Source of the DNA: Acanthamoeba lenticulata
Taxonomy: Eukaryota; Discosea; Longamoebia; Acanthamoebidae
Direction: 5' to 3'
Assembly: GCA_002179805.1 (NCBI GenBank)
Contig: NAVB01003016.1
Location: 1-16,062, forward strand
Length of the DNA stretch: 16,062 bases
Shown here: piece after piece, positions 8,140 to 16,062 of the stretch
Layout: every line of letters starts with the position of its first letter
Numbering within the stretch: position 1 is the first letter of the stretch
Program-made: the position numbers and the translations under genes
Notes under the pieces: generated by a model
The model's input: only the letters and a program-made list of their open reading frames with translations
What the model was told of the DNA's origin: nothing
Databases searched by the model: none

Positions 8140-10805
8140 ATGGACTCGTTCTTCAAGCAGCTGGATAAGGGGCTTGACTCGATCGCGGGCAAGCTCGAGA
8201 AAATGGAGAGGAAATGGAATGAGGGAGGCGGTGCAGGAGACGAGGGGGTGGGCGACACCTACTCGATTAACAACTCGCGCTATCGCATCGTCAAGAAGCT
8301 GGCCGAAGGTAGTGTTTCTTGGCAGCCAATTTCGCTGTAGCGTTACATCTAATTTTCGCGATTTTGCTCACCCCTTGTGGCCCCTCGCGCACGGCAGGAG
8401 GCTTCGCGTTCGTCTATTTGGCAGAGCAGGTCGAAACGGGCCGGCCTGTGGCTTTGAAGCGCATCCTTGTGCAAGACGACGAGCACTTGGAGATCATTAG
8501 GCGTGAGATCAACTTTCTGGTTCGTGTTCTCCCTAGGGCCCTCCCAGATCTGCACGCGACACACCAACCATTGCTCATCCTTTGCACTAATCAAACCAGA
8601 AAACGCTGAGCGGGAAGGAGGGCATTATCCCCTTCCTCGGGGCAGCCTCCTTCAAAAAGCCCAACCGCCACGAGGTGATCGTCCTCACCGAGTACTGCCC
8701 GCGCGGCAGCGTGCTCAACCTCATGTACCAGGTACGCGCCTCCTCTTCCTCTTGCCGCGATACAATCGTCGCCACTGTCCTTGTGGAGTCCACGCGTCTC
8801 ACGTTTCTGCGCTTGTCCAACACAACACAACAGCGGGAGCGCAACCGGATGACCGAGACCGAGATCCTGTTCATCTTCGAGACCGTCTGCAAGGCCGTTT
8901 ACCACATGCACTGCATGGACCCGCCCATCGCCCACCGCGACTTGAAGGTGCCCCCCCCCTCTCTTCCTCTACTTGCCGCACCGTCGTCCGCGTCGTCCTC
9001 GTCATCATTGTCGTCGGCATCAACCAACACGGCTCACACGGTGATGCCCCCCACCCCACCCAAACAGGTGGAGAACGTGCTCGTGGGCAAGAACGGCTCC
9101 CTCTACCTCATCGACTTTGGCAGCGCGACCGTGGTCACCTACGACACGGACAAGGTGCCACTCACTGTTTTTTGGGTCTTTTTCTTGGCGTGAAGTCCCG
9201 CATTTTGATCGTTCTCTCTCTCTCTCTCTCTTGAAACTGGCCATCGAATTGCGACGTCGCGTAGCCGCACATCAGGAACATTGCGGAGAACGACATCAAC
9301 CGGAACACGACGCTGCTCTACCGCGCGCCCGAGATGGTGGACCTGTACCGCAAGCAGATCATCAACGAGAAGTGCGACGTGTGGGCCCTGGGCTGCATGC
9401 TCTACAAGATGATGTACTACGCCGACCCGTTCGATGGCAAGCTGGGCATCCTCAACGCCCGCTACCGCGCTCTCGACTTCCCGCCCTACACGCCCAAGAT
9501 GCACGACCTCCTCCGTACGTGCCGACCATCGTCCTCACCATAATCCCCATCTTTGTCCTCCCCCGCAAGGACCGGGCCGGGCCTAACGCTTGTGCGGGCG
9601 GCGTGCGCAGGGTACTTGTTGACGGCCGACCCCGAGAAGCGGCCCGACATCTGCGACGTGCTGGAGAAGCTGGGCAGCCCCATGCCCCGTGTCCACCGCA
9701 AGTCGGCTCCTCGAGGTAAAGCTTCTCTCTATTTGAGAATTTCAACTATTTCGAGAATAACTCAAATTCTGCTGGTGCGCGCGCAGAGGCAAGCCCGTCG
9801 TCCCAGCGAGAGAACGGAAGCGGCGCTGGTGGTGGCGCCAAGGACCTGTTTTCCATGCTCGACTGGCAGAAGAATGATGGCTCGTCTCCGTCGTCGACCA
9901 CTCAGCGAAGCAGCGCGAGGGAGGCCCGGTCGCAGTCTCCGTCGGTGCCCAACGGCGGCAGCGCCAGCAGCAGCGCCGGGAGCCAGAGCCTCATCGACGA
10001 CTTTGAGCAAAAGGTCACCATCAGCGGCGGCGGCAGCACGACCACGACATCGGCGAGCAGCAACGGCCAAGACGACTTTTTTGCCAACTTTGACTCCGTC
10101 GCCCGGCAGCCCTCTCCCACGCCGGCGGCCGGCAGCGGGTCAACAGCCAGCAGCAGCAGCAACAACAACGACGACGGGTGGGGTGACTTCTCGACCTTTT
10201 CGTCGTCTTCTTCTTCGTCATCATCCTCATCGTCGTCGACACCGGCTGCCGCCGCGTTCGGGCTCGAGTCGCTGATGGGCGCAGCCTCGCCGGCGTCCTT
10301 GTCGCCCGCGCCGGCGGCCCGGCCGCAGCCCGAGAAGAAGGACATCCTGAGCCTCTACGGCACCGACGCCTCGTCGCCCGCCACGCCGGGCCTCTTTGGC
10401 AGCCACGGCTCGCCCTACGGCAGCGGTACGGCATCGCCGGTGCCCGGTCAGACCTACAACTCGCTGCCCATGGGCGGCATGGCCATGGGCGTGGTCTACG
10501 CGGCCGCGCCCGCCGGCACGCCGGTCTACATGATGGCCGCCCCGCCGGCCGCCGTCGGCCTGGGCTCGCCGATGACGTCGCCCCTCTACGCCCGCGCCCC
10601 GCCCCCGTCCTACGGCAGCGGCCCGTCGCCACTCGTACCGCACGTCGGCGGAGGAGGAGGAGGGCTCACGCCCGTGTCGACGCCGCCGCTGACGCCCATG
10701 AGCGCCCGGTCGGCCAGCCCGTCATCGTCCACCGGTGCCTCGGCACAGGGCCCTGCTGGCGGCGGCGATCCGTTCGCCGCCTTGTGGAGCACCGCCAGCA
10801 AGTGA
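8140..10805 (+). CDS. NAK-family (AAK1/GAK/Ark-Prk-like) serine/threonine kinase
   Basis: Eight exons: 8140-8308, 8398-8519, 8600-8731, 8834-8947, 9068-9154, 9265-9514, 9611-9715, 9787-10805 (stop TGA), 665 residues. The catalytic domain (about 47-320) matches the Numb-associated kinase family closely: glycine-rich AEGGFAFVYLA, ATP-anchoring VALKRI with Lys77, HRDLKVEN with Asp177, DFGSAT at 195-200, and the family signature NRNTTLLYRAPEMVDLY followed by CDVWALGCMLY. It should be an active kinase; relatives phosphorylate clathrin adaptors and control endocytosis and actin. A short amphipathic N-terminal segment precedes the domain. Exon 8 encodes a 339-residue low-complexity tail rich in Ser, Pro, Gly and Ala, with 13 Ser in a row at 465-477. 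The tail has adaptor-binding-like motifs: DLF (346-348), DDF (397-399), DDFF..NFD (422-429), WGDF (458-461) and DPF (654-656) near the C-terminus. The tail's function is inferred from motifs only. There is no DnaJ or PTEN-like module, so it is not a full GAK. Confidence 0.92.
9213..9230 (+). repeat. (TC)9 repeat in kinase intron 5
   Basis: Dinucleotide run within the 110-bp intron 9155-9264. It lies well upstream of the TAG acceptor and may serve as a displaced pyrimidine tract. Confidence 0.85.
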
Positions 10806-11552
10806 ACGACGACGACGACAACGCCGCTTCAGAGCCGAACCTGCGGGAGACCAGCAGTGCCTGTGGAGAGCGCGCCTGTGGAGGAGGAGGAGGCGGGACG
10901 AGGAAGCTTCGACGGCGGGAGAGGGACAACGAAACGACGGCGTACAACGGACTCGGGGCCGTGTGCGCACACAGAGAGGAGAGATGGAGGAAGCCGAGGG
11001 AAAGGCGGCGGAAGAGAGCCGTTTCTAGTGCGTTGTTGGGCCATTGTCCGTCGGTGGAACAACAAGATACGCGACCTCTATAGGTTGCCTTCCCCCCAAG
11101 TCTATGCTATTTCTGCTCTGGATTGGCTCGATGTGGGTGGTGGTGATGATGGTGGTCGTGAGTGTCGACAATCGTTGCCTGTGCGACACTTCGAGGGCGG
11201 AGTTTGCAGCCCCCCCCCCCCGCGTTCGGCCACCGCCTGCCTGGTGTGGTCGTCACGAGCCATTCCAGACGAGCTCGAGACGCCACGCGTGTCTGGCGGG
11301 AGGATGGAGGGGTTTTCGACGAATCTCGCCTCCGCCTCCCTTCCAGAGGAGAACACGCGTGTTTGACCCTTTCAGAGCTGAACCAAAGCTGGGAGTGTCA
11401 CACAAGTTGCTGGAGGCTCCGGCGCTGGCTACAAATAGTGGCGCCATTTTTCTCTTTCAACTACAGCGCACTGCGGCCTCCCAACAACTTTTTGCAACTA
11501 CAACAACCAACAGACAGACAGAGAGACAGACAGTTCGAGAAAGAGACGAAAC
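10806..11552. other. Intergenic region between kinase and secreted-protein gene
   Basis: About 750 bp. No AATAAA is visible after the kinase stop. The region is GC-rich and purine-biased at first (GAGGAGG and GAGAGG runs), carries a run of about 12 C at 11210-11221, and ends with a TATA-like element at 11430-11438 and a (CAGA)n-like leader at about 11508-11535. Open frames such as 10857-11366 show only low-complexity Arg/Gly sequence and no domain. Confidence 0.6.
11430..11438 (+). promoter_or_regulatory. Possible TATA-like element of the secreted-protein gene
   Basis: TACAAATAG, a weak TATA match about 115 bp upstream of the ATG at 11553, followed by a TTTCAACTA initiator-like sequence about 20 bp downstream. 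This is a weak call on motif and spacing. Confidence 0.3.
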
Positions 11553-12685
11553 ATGAACTGTGGAACGTCACGCCCCGTCCTGTTGCTTGCCGGGCTAGCC
11601 TCCTTCTTCTTGCTGGCCGCGATGGCCGCGCCTGTCCCGCGGACGCAGAACTACGACCCAGCGTACTGGTTCGACATGTCGCGGGACCTCACGCTCAGTG
11701 TCTTCGCTCCTGACCACCCGGCCCGGCGCCAGTCCAACTGTGCGTCCCTCTTCTTCCCTCTCCTTCCCTCTCTCCCTCTTCATTTGCCCATCGTCCCCCT
11801 CCTTTGGTGTTCGCCTTTCTCTCAATCGCAGGGTGAGGGTCAACCTTATTCATAACAGACCTTCTCTTTTCCTTTTTGGCTTTTTTTTGAATTTATGGCC
11901 AGAAATCGGTCTTGCTGACATGCGACCGGACAGATACCGAGGCGCCAGCGGTGGACTATGACCCGGTTGAGTTTGCCACGACTCAAGATGCGGTCGAGTG
12001 GTGCGTGTCACAGGGCGGCGAGGTCCAATACTATCAGTTTGGCTACGTGTCCGCAACCGTCAAGGTGTTCGGCAACAAGAAGGCCCTCTGCAACCTGGGC
12101 CAGTACACGCTCACCGAGGTCTCGACCTTGGCCGCCGAATTTACCACCATGGCCCAGATGGCCTACGATCACCCGCTCGATAAGTTTGAGTGGAACAGGA
12201 CGGGGTACATGCCCGCCCTCGCTCGCAAATATCACGCCAATCGGTCGCTTACGTCTCTTCTTCTTTTTATTTTTTTTTTTTTAAACAAATAATATATATT
12301 ATTATTTGTTCTTCTTTTTATTATTATAATTATTATTTGCAGTTATGGCAACCCGTCCTCCCAGTACTGCATCCAGTCCGGCGGTGCTACGTTGAGCACC
12401 TTGTGGGTCGAGGCGGAGAGTACGGCTCCCTTGCAAACTGCCCAACTCGGAGCATATACTGACCGACCTGATGTGGTCTTTGCTTGCGCAACAGAAAGCT
12501 GCGTGGGCGCGGGCTGGTCGATCCTTCCCGCCGAGACATCTCCCGGCATCGCCAACCTGTGCCAGTTTGCCGACGGATCGGTGATGGACGCCTGGGCCCT
12601 GTGGAATGGGCAAAAGGAATCTAAGGCCAAGCGCATCACGCCACACTTCCGCTCTCAAGTCGTGGGCCGCAAGTGCATGAGGTGA
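11553..12685 (+). CDS. Secreted protein with DUF333-like modules
   Basis: Three exons: 11553-11739, 11934-12243, 12343-12685 (stop TGA), 279 residues. The N-terminus (LLLAGLASFFLLAAMAAP) is a signal peptide with likely cleavage after Ala25 or Ala26. Mature sequence has seven Cys and N-glycosylation sites at Asn62 (N-Y-T, formed by the splice) and Asn150 (N-R-T). Residues 169-255 fit the small DUF333 family: NPSSQYCIQSGG (169-180) and, after an insertion, LCQFADGS..DAWALWNG (238-255). Residues 80-119 (DAVEWCVSQGGEV, then ALCNLGQ) look like a degenerate first copy. Exon 3 starts almost exactly at the second module. DUF333 is sometimes labelled putative hemolysin, but that label is not evidence of toxicity and no activity is claimed. 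Exon 1/2 boundaries are the only in-frame GT-AG pair I found; the 194-bp first intron is unusually long here and is the least certain junction. Role unknown; an extracellular or cyst-wall role is possible. Confidence 0.75.
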
Positions 12686-12701
12686 GAGGAGAGGGGAGGA
12701 T

Positions 12702-12707
12702 AATAAA
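12702..12707 (+). terminator. Polyadenylation signal of the secreted-protein gene
   Basis: AATAAA 16 bp after the stop codon at 12683-12685. The following 238 bp up to the tRNA show no gene. Confidence 0.55.
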
Positions 12708-12945
12708 AACACCTCAGAGGAGGTGAGAGTTTCGGGCAATCATGTGTACAGCGTGCAACACAGTAGCCGGGTAAGCACACAAAAGGTAGTACAAGTCCGA
12801 CTGTCAGGTGACTTGCTAGTGGTGAAGATAGAATAGCCTGGAATCAACGGACAAGAATGATGCGTACACAGGCCCCTTCAAGCGATTTCGCCTCATCCTT
12901 AAGGAAACTTACAAAGAGAGGCTTCGCTCTATCAGTAGCAAGGCT

Positions 12946-13018
12946 GGGGGTGTAGCTCACATGGTAGAGCGCTCCGTTCGCATCGGAGAGGCAGCGGGAT
13001 CGATACCCGTCACCTCCA
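12946..13018 (+). tRNA. trnA-CGC: tRNA-Ala (anticodon CGC), intronless
   Basis: A 73-nt cloverleaf fits fully. Acceptor stem GGGGGTG (12946-12952) pairs with CACCTCC (13011-13017) with one G-T pair, and A73 is the discriminator. D stem is GCTC/GAGC with GG in the loop. Anticodon stem CTCCG/CGGAG encloses loop TTCGCAT with anticodon CGC at 12979-12981, reading GCG. T stem GCGGG/CCCGT encloses loop ATCGATA. The G-T pair at 3-70 is the classic alanine identity element. Position 54 is A rather than T. CCA is not encoded, as expected in a eukaryotic nucleus. The internal A box (TAGCTCACATGG) and B-box-like sequence (GGGATCGATACCC) would drive pol III. Confidence 0.94.
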
Positions 13019-13025
13019 GAATTCC

Positions 13026-13029
13026 TTTT
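13026..13029 (+). terminator. Pol III terminator of the tRNA gene
   Basis: TTTT 8 nt after the tRNA 3' end, the standard pol III stop signal. Confidence 0.7.
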
Positions 13030-13146
13030 GGTCCCTCTTCTTGTCCATGGGATTATTATCTTTGTTCTTGCAACCCAGCCGTTTTGCTCTTGAACGCGTT
13101 TCAAGGGAAGAGCTAGGAATTATTGATATTTGTTTTAAAGTTTGCG

Positions 13147-14631
13147 TCAGGGAAGGAGGATGATCTTGCCGGCGTGAGTCGCGCCTATGACCTCCTCATG
13201 CGCCTTGGGCGCGTCGACCAGCGCGAACTCCTTGTCGATCACAGGTCGCAAAGTACCGTTGGCCAGGCCCGCACCTATGAAGGCGTGCTGCTCTTCCAGC
13301 TCCTCCGACGACGCATGGGCTAGCGCCACGGCAGTCACGATTGCTTCCTTCATCATGATGAGCCTGTTCCGCATCACCACCAACGTCAGTCATGAGCGAT
13401 CGGCGGAATTCCTTTCCTCTCGAGGAAAGGGGAGGGAGGGGAGGGACCTGGGCGCAAGGTTGATCTCGCCACGGCTGCCGACGATGACGACTGTGCCATG
13501 GCGCTTGATCACGTCGAGGTCCTTGACCAGGTTAACGTTGGCCAGCATCTCGATGACGACGTCGACACCAGCACCGTCCTTCGTTGCGGCCTTGATTTGC
13601 TGGATGTAGTCCTCATCTCGGTGATTGAACACGGCATGTGCGCCCTCCCTGAGCACGAGGTCCTGCCCCTCCTTCGTGCTTGCTGTGCCTGTGTTTCATG
13701 CAATGAGGGCCCTAGTCAGCTCCACTCTGTTCACGGTGGCGCGCAGCACGACTGCAGAAGGCGGGAAGAGGACAGACCAATGACGCGGAGGCCCAGGGAA
13801 GTGGCGATCTGGACCGCGGCGATGCCCACGCCTCCGCTGGCGCCATGGATGAGGACGGTTTGGCCAGGCCGCACCTTGCCCTTGATGACCAGCGCCCTGG
13901 CAGCAAACAGAGGAGGAGGAGGAGGAGGAGGAAAAGGAGTGAGCCGGCGAGAACCATCTCGCAGACCAAAGGCTGGAGACGCACCTGTAGGCGGTGGAGT
14001 AGGGCACGTTGACGGCAGCGCCCTGGCTGAAGCTCGCCCGCTCGGGCAGTGGGTGGAGTTGTCCCTACAAAAAGATCGAGGGGACTGTAAGCAGCAGTTT
14101 ACGAGCTTGGGGGCTTTCCTCGTGGGGCCACCAGATTGGGAGAAGGGATTTACTTCTTTGGCCAGCGCGTGCGAGGCATAGGTGCCGGTGAGCGAGCCCG
14201 CAAAGTAGACGCGGTCGCCTGGCTTAAAGCGGGAGGACGAAGGAGCATCGAGAACGACGCCCGCACCGTCGGCCCCAGGCGTGTAGGGCAGAGGCGTTGT
14301 GTAGCCGTTGGCACCGGCTCGTACATAGGTTTCCACAGGGTTCACGCCCGCCGCCTTCACTTCTACAAGCACCTGAGGGGAAGAGCCATCTTAGTGGCAA
14401 GTCGTATGACATCAGAGGGGCAACACGTACTTGGCCGGGGGTGGGTGTGGGGAGGGGCAAGTCTTCCTTAAGCTCGAGTACGGAGGGGGGACCCTGCTTG
14501 GAGACGACGATGGCACGCATGCTGGCGAGGTGCTGAGAAGTGGTTGTTGTGTGGGTGGAGAAAGTGGAGCGTAGGGCAAGGTAGTTTGAGGCAGTGCAGC
14601 GAGCGGCGAGAGTTGTTGTGGCTCTCCGCAT
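13147..14631 (-). CDS. CRYZ: Zeta-crystallin-type NADPH:quinone oxidoreductase, probably mitochondrial
   Basis: Six exons (minus-strand order): 14631-14431, 14372-14154, 14064-13985, 13896-13778, 13688-13448, 13363-13147 (stop TGA), 358 residues; all junctions keep frame. This is a medium-chain dehydrogenase/reductase of the zinc-free quinone oxidoreductase branch. Residues 38 onward (MRAIVVSK) match the usual CRYZ start. Then follow VEVKAAGVNPVETYVR, PLPYTPGADGAG, FKPGDRVYF, the nucleotide-binding loop IHGASGGVGIAAVQIA, RVIGTASTKEGQ, GVDVVIEMLANVNL and the C-terminal THAGKIILLP. It would reduce quinones one electron at a time with NADPH. The first 37 residues (Arg/Ser/Thr/Ala-rich, no Asp/Glu) form an extension beyond the family start, consistent with a mitochondrial presequence. 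The gene converges on the tRNA; its start lies 83 bp from the stop of the glycosyltransferase upstream on the same strand, so its promoter must be tiny or overlap that gene's 3' end. One intron is only 58 bp. Confidence 0.92.
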
Positions 14632-14714
14632 CGGCGGTTTAGCTTCGGCGAGAAGACACAACAGGAAATGATTTTTGAAAAAAAAAAGGAAAAAAAGCAA
14701 TTTGTGTAGTTCGT

Positions 14715-16062
14715 TCAAGGCCCAAAGAACCGCGCTTCTAGAGCTGATGCAATGAGTTGGACCAGCTGGGGAACGTCGACTTTGTAGTCGAGATTGTCCG
14801 ACCCCTCCGTGATACCTATCGCACGGTCAGTGACCACGCATCAGAAACGCGCATCACCAGACTTCTCCACAGTGCTTGCGCACCTTCTTTTGTTAAATTG
14901 GCGACAATGCCGTGGTAGGCCGACCCCAGGCGCGCAGAGGTCATCATGTTTTGTTCATAGCCGCCCACAAGCTGTTTGCCACGCGAGTGTGGTGTGAGTA
15001 AAGCTCTTCAACAGTCTGTGGAAGAGGACCCCCGACCGTACCTCTATAACGTGAGCTCCGGGCCTCGTGGCCGCCAGAAAAACAAACCCTGTGGTGGCCA
15101 TTCGGGAAGTGAGAAGACCCGTGCAGCAATGGCGGCAGTGTGTAGGCACGTACCGGCGCCATGGGGTCCGATCACGACGTCGGCCTGCGCAAAGAGCTCA
15201 AAGGTCTCGCGCAGCGGGGTTGTGGGAAATTGCTCCCTGTAGTTCAGCTTGACGTACCTCTCCCCCGTTTGCTTTCTTTCAAGCAGCTTGGCGGGGAAAG
15301 TGGTGGCCAGGTCGACCAGTGCGGCCTTCATTGGCTCATAGTTGGCGATGAGGCGGCCTCGCCAGTGGTTGGTCCGCATGATGACAACAATGTTGACCTC
15401 GAGTGGGTGGTCAGCCGAATAGCCCGGGACCGACGCCAGGGCCGGAACGCCAAAGAAGGCCTCGACCGCGCTGCGCTTGGCCGGGTCAAGCAGGGAGCTC
15501 CAGGGCCGATGGTTGGGGAGATCCAGGAGGCCCCAGAGGTTTTTGCGGAGCTGCTGTGCAAAGCCCAGTGCCGAGGTCTCATGGCGGGCCAGCTCCGGGA
15601 CATAGTAGATCACGTCGGCCTTGACACCCGCACCATCGCTGCCCTGCGAGAAAATGACCTGCGATCTTCACACATGCAACCGCACGACACACACACACAC
15701 ACACATACACACACGGCAGATGAGACAACAAGACACGCGAAAGAAAAGCAAAGGAGGGCAAGGTGTACTTTGAGATGTTGCAGAATTGGAGAAAGTGGTC
15801 GCCAAAGCTGCCGTCCCAACTGTGGGGGTCGGGATAACCGTAGAGGAAGATGTGGATGTCGGGGTGCTGCTGAAGATAGGGCAGCAGGGCCAGGAGGCGG
15901 TAATACTGGTCCTGCACCATGTGGTAGAACATGTCCTGATGCAGGTGGTAGACCACCGCCACCTCTCGCACCTTCATCAACTGCGGAATCGCTTCCCGAT
16001 TGCACACCAAATACTTCCGAAGACAAAAAAATATGAATCGATAAAAGTTAATTTAAAGACAC
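14715..16062 (-). CDS. GT61/DUF563 family glycosyltransferase, 5' end outside window
   Basis: 3' part of a gene, 330 residues visible. Exons (minus-strand order): about 16013-15769, 15665-15154, 15088-15042, 14971-14884, 14815-14715 (stop TGA). Family signs: VAVVYHLHQDMFYHMVQDQYYR in the N-terminal half; IMRTNHWRGRLIANYEPM, the Arg/Asn/Glu motif of DUF563; the hallmark DVVIGPHGAG split across the exon at 15154/15088; GAHVIEL; and a C-terminal NLDYKVDVPQLVQLI. Members (plant xylosyl/arabinosyltransferases, animal EOGT) transfer sugars to polysaccharides or proteins in the ER or Golgi; the donor and acceptor here cannot be told. The first visible exon appears to start after an AT-rich intron end (CTTCGGAAG at about 16014); no start codon or signal anchor is visible. 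The junction at 15769/15665 needs an AAG acceptor to keep frame, because the nearby CAG at 15659-15661 would shift it. Confidence 0.82.
15687..15714 (+). repeat. (AC)n microsatellite in glycosyltransferase intron
   Basis: AC dinucleotide run with one AT interruption, lying in the 103-bp intron 15666-15768. On the coding strand it reads (GT)n. Confidence 0.9.

Noticed and set aside
10857..11366. 170-codon plus-strand frame after the kinase
   Set aside because: Low-complexity Arg/Gly/Glu sequence in GC-rich intergenic DNA, overlapping other equally long frames, with no conserved motif.
12844..13104. Minus-strand frame spanning the tRNA gene
   Set aside because: It runs through the tRNA on the opposite strand and has no protein features.
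1..16062. Mobile elements, CRISPR arrays, phage or viral insertions, bacterial-style operons
   Set aside because: No transposase, integrase, terminal repeats or regular spacer arrays were seen; all genes have introns and eukaryotic signals.

Overview
This window is nuclear DNA from a compact, GC-rich, intron-rich protist. Six protein-coding genes and one tRNA lie in 16 kb, with 37 inferred spliceosomal introns, almost all 58-120 bp. The style (high GC, very short introns, GTRCGT donors, coding gaps of a few hundred bases or less) fits Acanthamoeba or a close amoebozoan relative. That assignment is an inference from style and gene content, not from a marker gene. All exon boundaries given here were worked out by hand from reading frame, GT-AG ends and family conservation, and every junction keeps frame.

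Left third (1-4749, minus strand): one 16-exon gene encodes a 1150-residue fusion of malate synthase (N-terminal) and isocitrate lyase (C-terminal), that is, both committed steps of the glyoxylate cycle in one polypeptide. It begins with a presequence that looks mitochondrial and lacks a C-terminal peroxisomal SKL-type signal. Its TATA box is at 4889-4896. About 1 kb of intergenic DNA (4750-5837) separates it from the divergent next gene and holds an unassigned TATA box.

Middle (5838-10805, plus strand): two genes in tandem. The first is the second-step splicing factor PRP17/CDC40 (WD40), with a basic, poly-Gln insertion in its first WD repeat. The second is a 665-residue NAK-family (AAK1/GAK/Ark-Prk) kinase with all catalytic residues and a long Ser/Pro/Gly-rich tail carrying DPF/DxF-type endocytic motifs.

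Right third (11553-16062): a secreted Cys-containing protein with one clear and one degenerate DUF333-like module (plus strand); a tRNA-Ala(CGC) gene with a pol III terminator (plus strand); a zeta-crystallin-type quinone oxidoreductase with a presequence (minus strand); and, 83 bp upstream of it, the 3' part of a GT61/DUF563 glycosyltransferase (minus strand) that runs off the right edge.

The genes do not form one pathway; this is ordinary eukaryotic gene order. The features most worth following up are the malate synthase-isocitrate lyase fusion and its predicted location, the kinase tail, the PRP17 insertion, the duplicated DUF333-like secreted protein, and the splice-site style (C at donor +4 in 27 of 37 introns, CAA repeats just before some acceptors).
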